A stretch of DNA of 64,000 nucleotides from Planctomycetota bacterium (GCA_016779205.1 JADHOC010000006.1:62001-126000); one strand, 5' to 3'; numbered from the stretch's first letter, positions 26,867-36,329 are shown. Notes: generated by a model not told the origin, from the sequence alone. Numbers and translations: made by a program.

Positions 26867-27913
26867 TCAGCTGCGCGGCTCCCTGCCCCCGCGTCCGAGC
26901 CGCCTCGTGATCACGAGCCCGAACAGGAACAGCAGCACCGCGCTCACCACCTCGAAGGCACCAGGGCTGAACCGCTCGAGCTGGAGGCCCGCGCGCTTGA
27001 GGTCGCCCTTGGTCCGCCCCTCCCACCGGCGCGCGAGCGCAGCGAGCTCCTCTCCGTCCACCGAGTCCACGGTCGCCGCGACCTCGGCCGACGGCTCTCC
27101 GTCCACCACCACCGCGACGACGGCCTTGCGGACGTCGCGCACGGCGAGCTCCGGATGGACCGGCTGCTGAAACGGATAGAGCCCGAGGACCGAACCCAGG
27201 AGGAGCCCGAGGAGCACCCCGTGGGAGGGCGCCGAGAAGCGCTGCAGGAGCGCCTTCAGGAGGTTGGAGAGCAGCGCGATCCCCAGCCCTGCGCCGATCA
27301 CCACGGGCACGACGATGGACAGCGACTCCGCCGGGCTCTCCTTGAGCTGGCTCACGGAGAGCGCGCCGATCACCGTGTCGTACATCCCGAGGACGAGCAG
27401 TACGTAGCTGCCGCTGATGCCGGGGAGGATCATGCTGCTCGCTCCCGCGGCCCCGACCAGGAGGAGGACAGGGATGGTCGCCTGGAGCGGCGCGCTCCCT
27501 CCGAACGAAGCGAAGCCGGCCATGGCGGCGATCCCGACCAGCACCGCGGCGACGGTCCCCGGGCGGAGCGGGCGCGCCTCCCGCCAGAGCTCGGGTGCGC
27601 CCCCCAGCGTCATCCCGATGAACAGCGCGTACATCACCGGGCGGTACTCGGTCACCAGCAGCACGGCGACGCCGGAGAAGATCACGACGGCGGCGAAGAG
27701 GCCCACCGCCATCACCGCCAGGAACTGGATCGAGGAGCCCCGGAGCCGGAGCCGGGTGACGTCGGCCACCGCGGCGATGAACTGCTCGTAGAGCCCGATC
27801 GCGAGGATCATCGTCCCGCCGCTGATCCCGGGGACGAGATTGGCCAGTCCCATGAGGACGCCCCCCTGGAGGGCGCGGACCGTGGGGACGGGGGTCGAAG
27901 GGTCAGAGCTCAT
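26867..27913 (-). CDS. DUF368 polyprenyl-phosphate transporter (PopT type)
   Basis: Integral membrane protein of 348 residues. DUF368 proteins have been shown to return undecaprenyl phosphate across the cytoplasmic membrane for reuse in wall and polysaccharide synthesis. Both halves carry the family signature: NLVPGISGGTMILAIGLYE near residue 25 and SMILPGISGSYVLLVLGMYD near residue 165. Around nine hydrophobic segments are visible. About 55 soluble residues near 260-315 interrupt the last helices. It suits the window's other lipid-carrier gene pair (DprE1/DprE2-like), though they are not adjacent. Confidence 0.9.
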   Translation of the reverse strand: MSSDPSTPVPTVRALQGGVLMGLANLVPGISGGTMILAIGLYEQFIAAVADVTRLRLRGSSIQFLAVMAVGLFAAVVIFSGVAVLLVTEYRPVMYALFIGMTLGGAPELWREARPLRPGTVAAVLVGIAAMAGFASFGGSAPLQATIPVLLLVGAAGASSMILPGISGSYVLLVLGMYDTVIGALSVSQLKESPAESLSIVVPVVIGAGLGIALLSNLLKALLQRFSAPSHGVLLGLLLGSVLGLYPFQQPVHPELAVRDVRKAVVAVVVDGEPSAEVAATVDSVDGEELAALARRWEGRTKGDLKRAGLQLERFSPGAFEVVSAVLLFLFGLVITRRLGRGGREPRS

Positions 27914-28314
27914 GGCTGCGGCGCGCCTTGGCCGCGAGGGCTTGCGGGCGCGTGATAGGGGGCTCAGGGTGGTTGGCGGGACGTCAACGGGCCAGGACTG
28001 TCTCGCAAGGAGACAGGCCGTTGAAGGCCGCGCCCCACGATCCTGTTCCTGATCGAGTACGGCCAGCCATGAGCCGGAAATCGATGATGGCCTCGGCTCG
28101 ACACATGGGACTCAGGCGCGCAGGATTGGGGGGCCTTTCTTCATCGTCCCCTGACGGGCGATCCCTACGCTCGTTGGCTAAATCAGTCGAGACGAGGGCC
28201 TTGCGCCCCCAATGCATCGACCCCCAGGCCGGCACTCTCCAACCTCAGGTGGACCCCTCCGGCCATCTCGCTTCTCCCCGTATCGCGCAGTTCCGCTCGT
28301 CTCGGACCATCCAC
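27914..28314. promoter_or_regulatory. Divergent region upstream of the secreted-protein gene
   Basis: 401 bases between the DUF368 gene and the secreted protein. A perfect 7-base hairpin, CTGTCTC at 27998-28004 and GAGACAG at 28010-28016, lies near the centre. An in-frame extension of the downstream gene runs through this DNA, but it has no signal peptide character, so I treat it as non-coding. Confidence 0.45.
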
Positions 28315-29493
28315 ATGAAACTCTCCAAGAACTACCTCCACGTTGCGGGCACGCTCGCCCTCGCGAGCATCGCCCAATCCCAGGTCATGACCGAGGTCCG
28401 CATCTCGACCTCCGGCGTCGACCAGGAGTACATCGAGATCCAGGGCCTCCCCGGCCAGTCCACCGACGGACTGATGGTCCTCGTCGTCGAGGGTGACCCC
28501 GGCGGAGCGACCGGCGGCGTCGGCACCCTCGACTTCGCCTATGACCTCGCGGGCGACATCTTCACGAACGAGTTCTACCTGCTCGGCAGCGCAGAGGCGG
28601 CCTCGGCCTTCCCCGGCCAGATCGACAACTCGTCCTTCGGCGACAACATGTTCGAGAACAGCAGCGCGACGATCTACCTCGTCAACGTTGCCGACCCGAT
28701 CAAGCGCCAGGACATCGTCCAGACCTGGGCGGGGACCGACATCACGGACCCGGTCGGCTCGACGAGCACCCGGATCGTGACCGATCCGGCCGTGGTGCTC
28801 CTCGACGCCGTGGCCCTCTGGGACGGCGACACCGGCGACGTGTTCTTCGACGGCGCCCCCGAGTTCGGCCCGGACGGCTCCTTCCTCCCCTCCGGCATCA
28901 TCCGCGACGGCGGCTGCCCGGGCGACTGGTGCACCGACGTGTTCATCAACTTCTCGACGAACGGCACCCCGAACCCGCCGTACGCCGACCCGACCCCGAA
29001 CGCCACCAACCCGACGACCAGCTGCACCACGACGACGTCCGCGGGTAACTGCGGCGGCGGCGGCAGCGTCGGTACCGCGTACTGCACGGCGAACAACAAC
29101 AGCACCGGCGGCCCCGGTGTCCTGAGCGCGAACGGTACGCCGCTGGTGGCGTCGAACGACCTCACCCTGGAGGCCTCGAGCCTGCCGAACAACTCGTTCG
29201 GCTTCTTCCTCGCCAGCCTCGACAGCGGCTTCATCGCGAACCCCGGCGGCAGCTCGGGCAACCTCTGCCTCGGCGGCTCGATCGGTCGCTACGTGGGCCC
29301 GGGCCAGATCAAGAACGCCGGGACCACCGGAGCGTTCTCGCTCGCCATCGACCTGACCCAGGTGCCGCAGCCCACCGGCTTCGTGGCCATCGCCGCCGGT
29401 GAGACCTGGCGCTTCCAGGCCTGGCACCGTGACGCCATCGGTGGCTCCACCACCTCCAACTTCACCAACGGCCTCGAGATCGACTTCCTTTGA
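28315..29493 (+). CDS. Secreted protein with shared C-terminal module
   Basis: 392-residue exported protein of unknown function. Start ATG 28315 gives a clean signal peptide (MKLSKNYLHVAGTLALASIAQSQ). Residues 24-235 resemble a lamin-tail-like beta-sandwich (TEVRISTSGVDQEYIEIQG, then LDAVALWDGDTGDVF). A Thr/Asn/Pro linker leads to a C-terminal module from about residue 255 (YCTANNNSTG, NPGGSSGNLCLGG, GETWRFQAWHRD, TSNFTNGLEIDF). The next gene, an endonuclease, ends in the same module. Such terminal domains usually mediate sorting or surface attachment; that role here is inferred. Acidic, Asn/Thr-rich composition differs from the cytoplasmic neighbours. Confidence 0.85.
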   Translation: MKLSKNYLHVAGTLALASIAQSQVMTEVRISTSGVDQEYIEIQGLPGQSTDGLMVLVVEGDPGGATGGVGTLDFAYDLAGDIFTNEFYLLGSAEAASAFPGQIDNSSFGDNMFENSSATIYLVNVADPIKRQDIVQTWAGTDITDPVGSTSTRIVTDPAVVLLDAVALWDGDTGDVFFDGAPEFGPDGSFLPSGIIRDGGCPGDWCTDVFINFSTNGTPNPPYADPTPNATNPTTSCTTTTSAGNCGGGGSVGTAYCTANNNSTGGPGVLSANGTPLVASNDLTLEASSLPNNSFGFFLASLDSGFIANPGGSSGNLCLGGSIGRYVGPGQIKNAGTTGAFSLAIDLTQVPQPTGFVAIAAGETWRFQAWHRDAIGGSTTSNFTNGLEIDFL

Positions 29494-29508
29494 TCTCCTG
29501 ACCCAGGT

Positions 29509-29577
29509 TGCCCCGCCCGGCTCATGTCGGGGCTCGGGGCAGGATCGGAGCCGTCTTCCAGGTGGAGGGCGGCTCCG
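29509..29577 (+). terminator. Two consecutive terminator-like hairpins
   Basis: Directly after the secreted-protein stop lie TGCCCCG 29509-29515 paired with CGGGGCA 29535-29541, then CGGAGCCG 29546-29553 paired with CGGCTCCG 29570-29577. Together they probably end transcription before the endonuclease gene, which would then have its own promoter. Confidence 0.5.
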
Positions 29578-29625
29578 CTGCGTTAGTCTTCACCGAGGCC
29601 CGCCCATCGCCGCGGCCCAACCAGC

Positions 29626-30939
29626 ATGCGTCCTCTCAAAACGACCGGTCTCCTCCTCGCGTTCTTCGCCCTCGCCGCCGCGGGCTCTGCCCAGGGGCCG
29701 CCGCCGGGCTACTACTCGACGGTGGACACGACCACCGCCGCGTCCCTGCGGAGCACGCTGCACGCGATCATCGACGACCACACTCGCTACCCCTACACGA
29801 GCGGGTCGACGGACACCTGGGACATCCTCGGCCTCGCCCAGCGAGACCCCGCGAACGCCTCTCGGATCCTCGACGTCTATCGCAACCGGAGCTTCGTGCG
29901 GCAGTCGGGGGGCAACTCCTTCTACAACCGAGAGCACTCGTGGCCGACCTCCTACGGGTTCCCGAGCAACGGGTCGGGCAACATGCCCTTCACCGACTGC
30001 CACATGCTCTTCCTGTGCGACGACGGCTACAACTCCAGCCGGAGCAACAAGCCCTTCGGCAACTGCACGGCGGGGTGCGGAGAGTTGACCACTGACGCCA
30101 ACGGCGGCGTGGGCGGCGGCTCGGGCGTCTTTCCCGGTCAGTCCAACTGGACCTCCGGTTCCTTCACCAACGGGACCTTCCAGGTCAACGTGTTCCGCAA
30201 GGGCGACATCGCGCGGGCGCTCCTCTACGCGGACGTGCGATACGAGGGCGGCACCCACGGAGTCACGGGCGTCTCCGAGCCCAACCTGATCCTGACCGAC
30301 AACACCGGGCAGATCGCGGCCTCCAACACCGGGCAGAACGAGTCCGTCGCCTACATGGGGCGCCTCGCCGTCCTGCTGGACTGGCACTACGCCGACCCCG
30401 TGGATGCGTTCGAGCAGACCCGGAACGACGTGGTCGCCTCGTACCAGGGCAACCGGAACCCGTTCGTCGACCACCCCGAGTGGGTCGATTGCCTGTTCGT
30501 GGGAGCCTGCGAGCCGGGCGCGCCCTACTGCAGCCCGGCGGCCGCGAACTCGACCGGCCAACCCGCCACCATCGAGGGCCGCGGCAGCGCCGTGATCGCG
30601 AACGACGACTTCCGCCTCCTGGCCTTCCAGCTCCCCAACCAGTCCGCAGGCTACTTCCTGTGCAGCCAGACCCAGGGCTTCATCCTGAACCCCGGCGGCA
30701 GCTCGGGGAACCTGTGCCTGGCGGGCAACATCGGCCGGGTCGTTGGAGGCCAGGTCGTGAACTCGGGCTTCTTCGGCAGCTTCGCGGTGTCCGTGGACCC
30801 GGCCGCCCTCCCCCAGCCCACTGGCTCGGTGAGCGCGATGGCCGGCGAGACCTGGAACTTCCAGGCGTGGTACCGGGACTTCGTGGCTGGCCAGGTGACG
30901 AGCAACTTCACCGACGGCTGGTCCGTGACCTGGCAGTAG
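29626..30939 (+). CDS. Secreted endonuclease I (EndA/NucM family) with shared C-terminal module
   Basis: 437-residue exported nuclease that should degrade extracellular DNA or RNA. A signal peptide (LLLAFFALAAAGSAQG) is followed by the His-Me finger endonuclease I domain at about residues 25-290. The active-site motif is NREHSWPTSYG (residues 101-111, His104), supported by KGDIARALLYADVRYEG and NRNPFVDHPEWVD. From about residue 300 it carries the same C-terminal module as the preceding protein (NPGGSSGNLCLAG, GETWNFQAWYRD, TSNFTDGWSV). The catalytic residues are intact. Uptake of phosphate or nucleotides from environmental DNA is a likely purpose. Confidence 0.93.
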   Translation: MRPLKTTGLLLAFFALAAAGSAQGPPPGYYSTVDTTTAASLRSTLHAIIDDHTRYPYTSGSTDTWDILGLAQRDPANASRILDVYRNRSFVRQSGGNSFYNREHSWPTSYGFPSNGSGNMPFTDCHMLFLCDDGYNSSRSNKPFGNCTAGCGELTTDANGGVGGGSGVFPGQSNWTSGSFTNGTFQVNVFRKGDIARALLYADVRYEGGTHGVTGVSEPNLILTDNTGQIAASNTGQNESVAYMGRLAVLLDWHYADPVDAFEQTRNDVVASYQGNRNPFVDHPEWVDCLFVGACEPGAPYCSPAAANSTGQPATIEGRGSAVIANDDFRLLAFQLPNQSAGYFLCSQTQGFILNPGGSSGNLCLAGNIGRVVGGQVVNSGFFGSFAVSVDPAALPQPTGSVSAMAGETWNFQAWYRDFVAGQVTSNFTDGWSVTWQ

Positions 30940-31067
30940 GCCGCCTCGGGCGCCCTCACCGCGGGAGAGACCGCCGCCGCCAGCGCCCCGTAAGTTCGGC
31001 GCCGCCTGGCCCGGTTTCCCGGCGAGCGCGCGGGCAAGGCCGCTCCCCGCCCCGTAGCCTCACGGTC

Positions 31068-33785
31068 ATGGGTCGACTCTTCCTCTTCGACGGCACCGCC
31101 GTCGCCTATCGGTCGCACTTCGCGATGATGCGCTCGGGCCTCTCGGCGCCCGACGGCCGCCCCACGGGCGCGACCTACGGGTTCACCATGGCCCTGCGCC
31201 GGATCCTGCGCGAGGAGGCCCCGGACCTGGTGGCGGTCGCCCTCGACGCCAAGGGGCCCACGTTCCGGCACGAGCGCTACGCCGAGTACAAGGCGACCCG
31301 CGAGCGCGCCCCCGAGGAGATGATCGAGCAGCTGGAGGACATCCGCCGGATCATCGCCGCCCACGGCGTCCAGCTCTTCGAGATCCCCGGGTACGAGGCG
31401 GACGACGTCATCGGCACCCTCGCGACCCGCGCGCGGGAGGCCGGCCACGAGGTCCGGATCGTGACCGGCGACAAGGACATGATGCAGCTCGTCGACCCCG
31501 ACCTGCGCCTGCACAACATCTTCAAGCCCGGCGTGGACCTGGTGATCGAGGGGCCCGAGGAGGTCGAAGCCAAGTTCGGCACCACGCCCGATCACGTGAT
31601 CGACGTGCTCGCGATCATGGGCGATGCTTCGGACAACGTCCCCGGCGTGAAGGGGATCGGCGAGAAGGGGGCGAAGAAGCTGATCGCCGAGTTCGGCTCC
31701 GTGGCCGGCATCCTCGAGCGCATCGAGGAGGTGAAGGGGAAGACCCGCGAGAAGCTCGAGAACGACCGCGAGAACCTGCTCCTCTCCCTCGAGCTCGTGA
31801 CCATCGACACCGCCGTCCCCCTGGAGCCCGGCCTGGAGTCGATCACCCCCGCGACGCCGGACGTGACGGCGCTCCGGAGCATCTTCCAGGACCTCGACTT
31901 CCGGAGCCTCGCGGAGGAGGTGACCGCCGACGTGCAGGTCGACGGCGGGAGCGACCGAGAGGACGTCATCGTCCGGAACGAGGCCGAGCTCGACGGGATG
32001 ATCTCGGCGCTGACCGAGGCGGGCACCTTCGCGTGGGACACCGAGACCACCGGGCTCGCCGCCCTCCAGGTGGACCTGGTCGGCATGTCCTTCTGCTGCG
32101 AGGCGGGCCGCGCCTACTACGTGCCGTTCAACCTGGAGCCGCCCGTCCTCGCCGGCGGAACGCCCGCGCTCCTCGATCGGCTCCGGCCGCTGATGACGGA
32201 CCCGGACCTGTTCCGGATCGCCCAGAACGAGAAGTACGACGCCCTGGTGCTCGGCGCCCACGGCGTGGACGTGCCGCCGCCCGCCTTCGACACGATGGTG
32301 GCGAGCTTCACCATCCACGGAGCGGGCCGTCGCCACAACCTCGACCACCTCGCCCTGGTGGAGCTCGGGCTGACGAAGATCCCCACCTCCCACCTGATCG
32401 GGACGGGGAAGAAGCAGATCACCATGGCCGAGGTCCCGGTGGACGTGGTCGGCGAGTACGCCTGCGAGGACGCCGAGGTCACCTACCGGCTCTTCGAGCG
32501 GCTCTCGGTCGAGCTCAAGGAGACCGACAACGAGCCGCTCTTCCACGACCTCGAGATGCCGCTGGTGCGCGTGCTGACCCGGATGGAGCGCCGGGGGATC
32601 CGGCTCAACGTGCCGGCCATCGAGGAGTTCGGCAAGGAGCTCGAGCGCGACATCGACGCCGCCGAGCAGGACGTCCGGAGGCTCGCCGGCGAGCCCGGCC
32701 TCAAGGTGAACAGCCCCAAGGCCCTGGGCACGATCCTCTTCGAGAAGCTGCGGATCCAGGAGAAGGCCGGCGTCAAGCGGGTCAAGAAGACCAAGACCGG
32801 CTACGCCACAGACCAGGCGACCCTCAACGAGAACTACGGGGACGTGGAGATCGTCCGGCGGCTCCTGGAGTTCCGCGAGGTGGCCAAGCTCAAGAGCACC
32901 TACGTCGACGCGCTGCCGAACTTCGTGAACCCCAAGACGGGCCGCATCCACTGCTCCTTCAGCCAGGCCGTCGCCGCCACGGGGCGGCTCGCCTCGAGCG
33001 ACCCCAACCTCCAGAACATCCCGGTCCGGACCGAGCGCGGTCGCCGGCTCCGGTCCGCGTTCGTCCCGCGCGAGCCCGACGAGCACGGCAAGTGGGTCCT
33101 CCTCGCCGCCGACTACAGCCAGGTCGAGCTCCGGGTGCTGGCCCACCTCTGCGGCGACGAGAAGCTCGCCCAGGCCTTCCGGGATGGCAAGGACATCCAC
33201 GCCTCCACCGCGTCGGCGATCTTCGACGTGTTCCCGGAGATGGTGGACCGCACCATGCGCAGCCAGGCCAAGGCCATCAACTTCGGCCTGCTCTACGGCA
33301 TGGGCCCCCAGCGGCTGGCCCGGGAGACGGGGCTCACCGTCCCCGAGGCCCGGGACTTCATCGAGCGCTACTTCGCGGCCTTCCCGAGCGTGCGCGGCTG
33401 GATCGACAGCGTGCTCGCGGGCGCCCGAGAGCACGGCTACGTGGAGACGCTGATGGGCCGCCGCCGGCAGATGCCGGACATCAACTCCTCCAACCAGCGG
33501 GCGCGGGTCGCCTCCGAGAACGCCGCCGTCAACACCCCGGTCCAGGGGTCGGCTGCGGACATCATCAAGAGCGCCATGATCAAGCTGGACCAGCGGCTGG
33601 CCGAGTCGGACCTCGCCGCCCAGCTGCTCCTCCAGGTCCACGACGAGCTGGTGCTCGAGGTCCCCGAGCGGGAGCTGGAGGCCACCATCGCCGTGGTCAG
33701 GGACGCCATGGAGAACGCCGTGGAGCTGGATGTCCCCCTGGTGGTGGACTTCGGCTGGGGCGCGGACTGGCTCGAGGCCCACTGA
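31068..33785 (+). CDS. polA: DNA polymerase I
   Basis: 905-residue replicative repair polymerase, ATG 31068. The N-terminal 5'-3' exonuclease domain (to about 290) opens MGRLFLFDGTAVAYRSHFAM and contains YEADDVIGTLA, GDKDMMQLV and GVKGIGEKGA. The 3'-5' proofreading domain keeps its catalytic Asp/Glu (WDTETTG, D324 and E326), unlike the Bacillus and Thermus enzymes. The polymerase domain has DYSQVELRVLAHL (about residue 682), the O-helix RSQAKAINFGLLYGMG and the palm motif QVHDELVLEVP. Length and order are normal. It stands alone. Confidence 0.98.
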   Translation: MGRLFLFDGTAVAYRSHFAMMRSGLSAPDGRPTGATYGFTMALRRILREEAPDLVAVALDAKGPTFRHERYAEYKATRERAPEEMIEQLEDIRRIIAAHGVQLFEIPGYEADDVIGTLATRAREAGHEVRIVTGDKDMMQLVDPDLRLHNIFKPGVDLVIEGPEEVEAKFGTTPDHVIDVLAIMGDASDNVPGVKGIGEKGAKKLIAEFGSVAGILERIEEVKGKTREKLENDRENLLLSLELVTIDTAVPLEPGLESITPATPDVTALRSIFQDLDFRSLAEEVTADVQVDGGSDREDVIVRNEAELDGMISALTEAGTFAWDTETTGLAALQVDLVGMSFCCEAGRAYYVPFNLEPPVLAGGTPALLDRLRPLMTDPDLFRIAQNEKYDALVLGAHGVDVPPPAFDTMVASFTIHGAGRRHNLDHLALVELGLTKIPTSHLIGTGKKQITMAEVPVDVVGEYACEDAEVTYRLFERLSVELKETDNEPLFHDLEMPLVRVLTRMERRGIRLNVPAIEEFGKELERDIDAAEQDVRRLAGEPGLKVNSPKALGTILFEKLRIQEKAGVKRVKKTKTGYATDQATLNENYGDVEIVRRLLEFREVAKLKSTYVDALPNFVNPKTGRIHCSFSQAVAATGRLASSDPNLQNIPVRTERGRRLRSAFVPREPDEHGKWVLLAADYSQVELRVLAHLCGDEKLAQAFRDGKDIHASTASAIFDVFPEMVDRTMRSQAKAINFGLLYGMGPQRLARETGLTVPEARDFIERYFAAFPSVRGWIDSVLAGAREHGYVETLMGRRRQMPDINSSNQRARVASENAAVNTPVQGSAADIIKSAMIKLDQRLAESDLAAQLLLQVHDELVLEVPERELEATIAVVRDAMENAVELDVPLVVDFGWGADWLEAH

Positions 33786-33805
33786 GGGGCCCCCGAGGCG
33801 CCCAT

Positions 33806-33844
33806 CCATGGGCGGCGGCCATGGGCGGCGGCCATGGGCGGGGG
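33806..33844 (+). repeat. 13-base tandem repeat, three copies
   Basis: CCATGGGCGGCGG occurs at 33806-33818 and 33819-33831, and with one change at 33832-33844, just after polA. The unit contains the palindrome CCATGG. This is a simple tandem repeat likely to vary in copy number; no coding role. Confidence 0.8.
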
Positions 33845-33973
33845 AACGGGGGTCTCCCCGTTCGGGACGCCCGCCGCCCCAGGCCCGGGTCTGTGCCCGC
33901 CCGCCGCTCAAGGGATCCAGGGATCGGTCCGATACCCCAGGTGGTGACGACGCACCCGAGGAGCCCATCGACC

Positions 33974-34858
33974 ATGCCTGCACCGAAACAAGACCCCGCG
34001 ACCCTCTCACTGTCCGAGGCCAACTTCGCCATGGACTCCACCCCGGACCGCTGCGTGCTGCTCGACGCGACCGGCTGCATCGTCCGGGCCAATGAGCCCT
34101 GGACGAAGAGCTCCCGGCAGACCGACGTGGTCCCGCTGGAGAACGCCCGCGAAGGCGCCGACTACATGGCCGCCATGGGCCGCGCCGCGCTCAACGGGAA
34201 CCGCGAGGCCGGCTCCCTCCACGCCCAGATCCGCAGGATTCAGGCCGGCGGATCGGACCGCGCCCGCCTCGAGTTCGACCGCCCCCTCCGGACGGGCGGG
34301 GTCGTGCGGACGGTGGCCACCATCGAGCACGTCCTCGACGGCGGCGAGCGCCTCGTCCTCGTCGCCTACACCACCGAGGTCACCAAGGGGTCCGTCCGCC
34401 CGACCGTCATCCCCGAGGCCGCCTTCAGCGTGCCAGCCGGGACGCGGCTCGAGCGCCTCGAGGAGGCCCTCGAGCACTGCACCGCCCACGCCGCCGTCCT
34501 CGACGGCGACGGCAAGATCGTCGCGGTGAACGCCGCCTGGCGACGCTTCACCATGGACACCGGCGGCGACCCCGCCCGGACCGGGGTCGGCGTGGACTAC
34601 CTCTCGGTGTGCGCCGCCGCGGCGCGGACCGGCGACGGTCGCGCCAAGCGCTTCCTGCGCGAGCTCGAGGCGGTCCTGCGCGGAGAGCGCCACACCTTCA
34701 CCGCCGACGCCCGGGCGGGGACCGGCGGCGAGGCTCGCCCCTTCCGCGGGCGCGCAACCGCCCTGAACCTCGAGGACGGCGCCTTCGTGCTGGTGACCCA
34801 CACGGACATGGACGCGGTCCGAACGCCGGTGGGCTCCACCGTCCGCGCCGCCGCCTGA
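33974..34858 (+). CDS. Tandem PAS-domain protein without output domain
   Basis: 294-residue protein, ATG 33974. Two PAS-like units: residues 12-130 (ANFAMDSTPDRCVLLDATG, VRTVATIEHVLDGGERLVLV) and about 155-280 (LEEALEHCTAHAAVLDGDGKI, VAVNAAWRRFTMDTGG). The W-R-R-F and GVGVDYLSVCAAAA blocks resemble PAS folds of bacterial sensor kinases. No kinase, GGDEF, HTH or phosphatase domain follows, so it must signal through a partner or act as a small-molecule binder. Neighbours are polA and dinB, which say little. Domain assignment is by pattern only. Confidence 0.75.
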   Translation: MPAPKQDPATLSLSEANFAMDSTPDRCVLLDATGCIVRANEPWTKSSRQTDVVPLENAREGADYMAAMGRAALNGNREAGSLHAQIRRIQAGGSDRARLEFDRPLRTGGVVRTVATIEHVLDGGERLVLVAYTTEVTKGSVRPTVIPEAAFSVPAGTRLERLEEALEHCTAHAAVLDGDGKIVAVNAAWRRFTMDTGGDPARTGVGVDYLSVCAAAARTGDGRAKRFLRELEAVLRGERHTFTADARAGTGGEARPFRGRATALNLEDGAFVLVTHTDMDAVRTPVGSTVRAAA

Positions 34859-34882
34859 CCACGGGTCCCAGGGAGAGCAAAG

Positions 34883-34916
34883 GACGCCTGTCCCCCACAT
34901 CGGGGGGGCGGGCGTC
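34883..34916. terminator. Bidirectional terminator-like hairpin
   Basis: Between the convergent PAS and dinB genes. GACGCC 34883-34888 pairs with GGCGTC 34911-34916, and CCCCC 34892-34896 with GGGGG 34902-34906, separated by a small internal bulge. Confidence 0.5.
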
Positions 34917-34919
34917 TCG

Positions 34920-36224
34920 CTATTCGTCGAGGTGGAGGTCCTCGGGAGGCCCCGGGGAGGCTCCTGCGGCCGACGCGTCCCCGCCAGCCCCGGTGCCATC
35001 ACGGCCCCTGGGGATGCCCTTGTCGAGCGTGGCGGCCGGCACCACCACGCCCCGGCCGAACTTGCGGCGGAGCTTGTCCAGGCTCGGCGTCACCTTCGCC
35101 AGCTTCTCCGCGGACGCCATGTAGTCCTGCCGGGAGGACGGCTCCGCCATCGCCCCGTTGAAGAGCGTCTCCTGCACCGGCTGGCGGACGTCCTCGAGGC
35201 GGCTGACCTGCACGCCGAGCAGGCGCAGGGGCCGGTCGTCGATCCGGTTGAGCAGCTCGCTCGCGACCGAGTAGATGCGCGGCCCCAGGTTGGTCGCGTG
35301 GACGAGGGTCTTGGTCCGCGTGACGGTCTTGAAGTCGCTGAAGCGCGCCTTCAGCGTGACCGTCTTCCCCCGAAGCCCCTTGTCCCGCAGGTGAAACGCC
35401 ACCTCCTCCGAGAAGGACATCAGCAGGGCGCGGAGCTCCTCCTGGTCGGAAATATCCTCCGCGAAGGTGCGCTCCATCCCATGGGACTTCTCCTCGCGTC
35501 TCGGCGTCACGCGGCGCGGGTCGATGCCGTGGGCGAGGTCATGGATCCAGATGGCGGAGGCGCCGAATTGCCGCGCCACGACCTTGCGCGGGCGACTGGC
35601 CAGGTCCCCGATCGTCCTCACCCCCATCCCCTGGAGCCGCTTCGCCGAGCGCGGCCCGACGCCGAAGATCTTGGACACCGGCAAGGGGTCGAGGACGGAA
35701 CGCTCCTCCCCGTGACGAATGACCCGGAACCCGTCGGGCTTGTCGAGGTCGGAGGCCAGCTTGGCCAGGAACTTCGTCGGGGCCACCCCCACCGAGGCCA
35801 CCAGGCTCGTCTCGCGGAGGATGTCGTCCTTGATCCGGCGCCCGATCTCCTCGGCGTCGCCGAAGAGGCGCTCGGACCCGCTGACGTCGAGGAAGGCCTC
35901 GTCGAGGGACAGCGGTTCGACCGTCGGCGTGTAGCGCCGGAAGATGGCCATCACCTGTCGGCTGACGGCGGTGTACTTGTCGAAGTCCGGCGGCAGGAGC
36001 ACGAGGTCCGGGCACATGCGCCTCGCCACCGCCGTGGCCATGGCCGAGTGGACGCCGAAGCGGCGCGCCTCGTAGCTCGCCGCTGCGATCACCCCGCGGC
36101 TCGCCGCAGGGCCTCCCACGCAGACTGGCAGCCCCTCGAGGGAGGGGTTGTCGCGGATCTCCACCGACGCATAGAAGGCGTCCATGTCCACGTGGAGGAT
36201 CGTCAGCGGCGGGGGGCTAGCCAT
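34920..36224 (-). CDS. dinB: DNA polymerase IV (Y family)
   Basis: Translesion DNA polymerase, 434 residues from ATG 36224 (MASPPPLTILHVDMDAFYASVE, the standard opening with catalytic Asp). The second metal-binding motif is LSLDEAFLDVSGS. The little-finger domain includes SHGMERTFAEDI. The helix-hairpin-helix of the thumb is FGVGPRSAKRLQGMGV. A 45-residue Gly/Ala/Asp-rich tail follows the family core and ends in DLHLDE; it does not look like the usual beta-clamp motif, although such a motif could hide further upstream. Divergent from the ketosynthase gene across 105 bases. Confidence 0.96.
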   Translation of the reverse strand: MASPPPLTILHVDMDAFYASVEIRDNPSLEGLPVCVGGPAASRGVIAAASYEARRFGVHSAMATAVARRMCPDLVLLPPDFDKYTAVSRQVMAIFRRYTPTVEPLSLDEAFLDVSGSERLFGDAEEIGRRIKDDILRETSLVASVGVAPTKFLAKLASDLDKPDGFRVIRHGEERSVLDPLPVSKIFGVGPRSAKRLQGMGVRTIGDLASRPRKVVARQFGASAIWIHDLAHGIDPRRVTPRREEKSHGMERTFAEDISDQEELRALLMSFSEEVAFHLRDKGLRGKTVTLKARFSDFKTVTRTKTLVHATNLGPRIYSVASELLNRIDDRPLRLLGVQVSRLEDVRQPVQETLFNGAMAEPSSRQDYMASAEKLAKVTPSLDKLRRKFGRGVVVPAATLDKGIPRGRDGTGAGGDASAAGASPGPPEDLHLDE

Positions 36225-36329
36225 GGGGGGCCTGCGCAGTGGCGCAGGCGGCCCTCCAGTGTCAGCGCAGGGCTCTCCACCCGCAACCGGTCGCGGGCGA
36301 AGCCTGGAATCGGTAGGGTCTCCGCCGCG

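Noticed and set aside
27928-28314. N-terminal extension of the secreted protein at 28315
   Set aside because: It would bury a good signal peptide 129 residues inside the protein.
30651-34010. 1119-codon minus-strand frame opposite polA
   Set aside because: polA is unmistakable on the plus strand with all motifs; the reverse frame is His/Val/Gly/Leu-rich noise common in 70% GC DNA.
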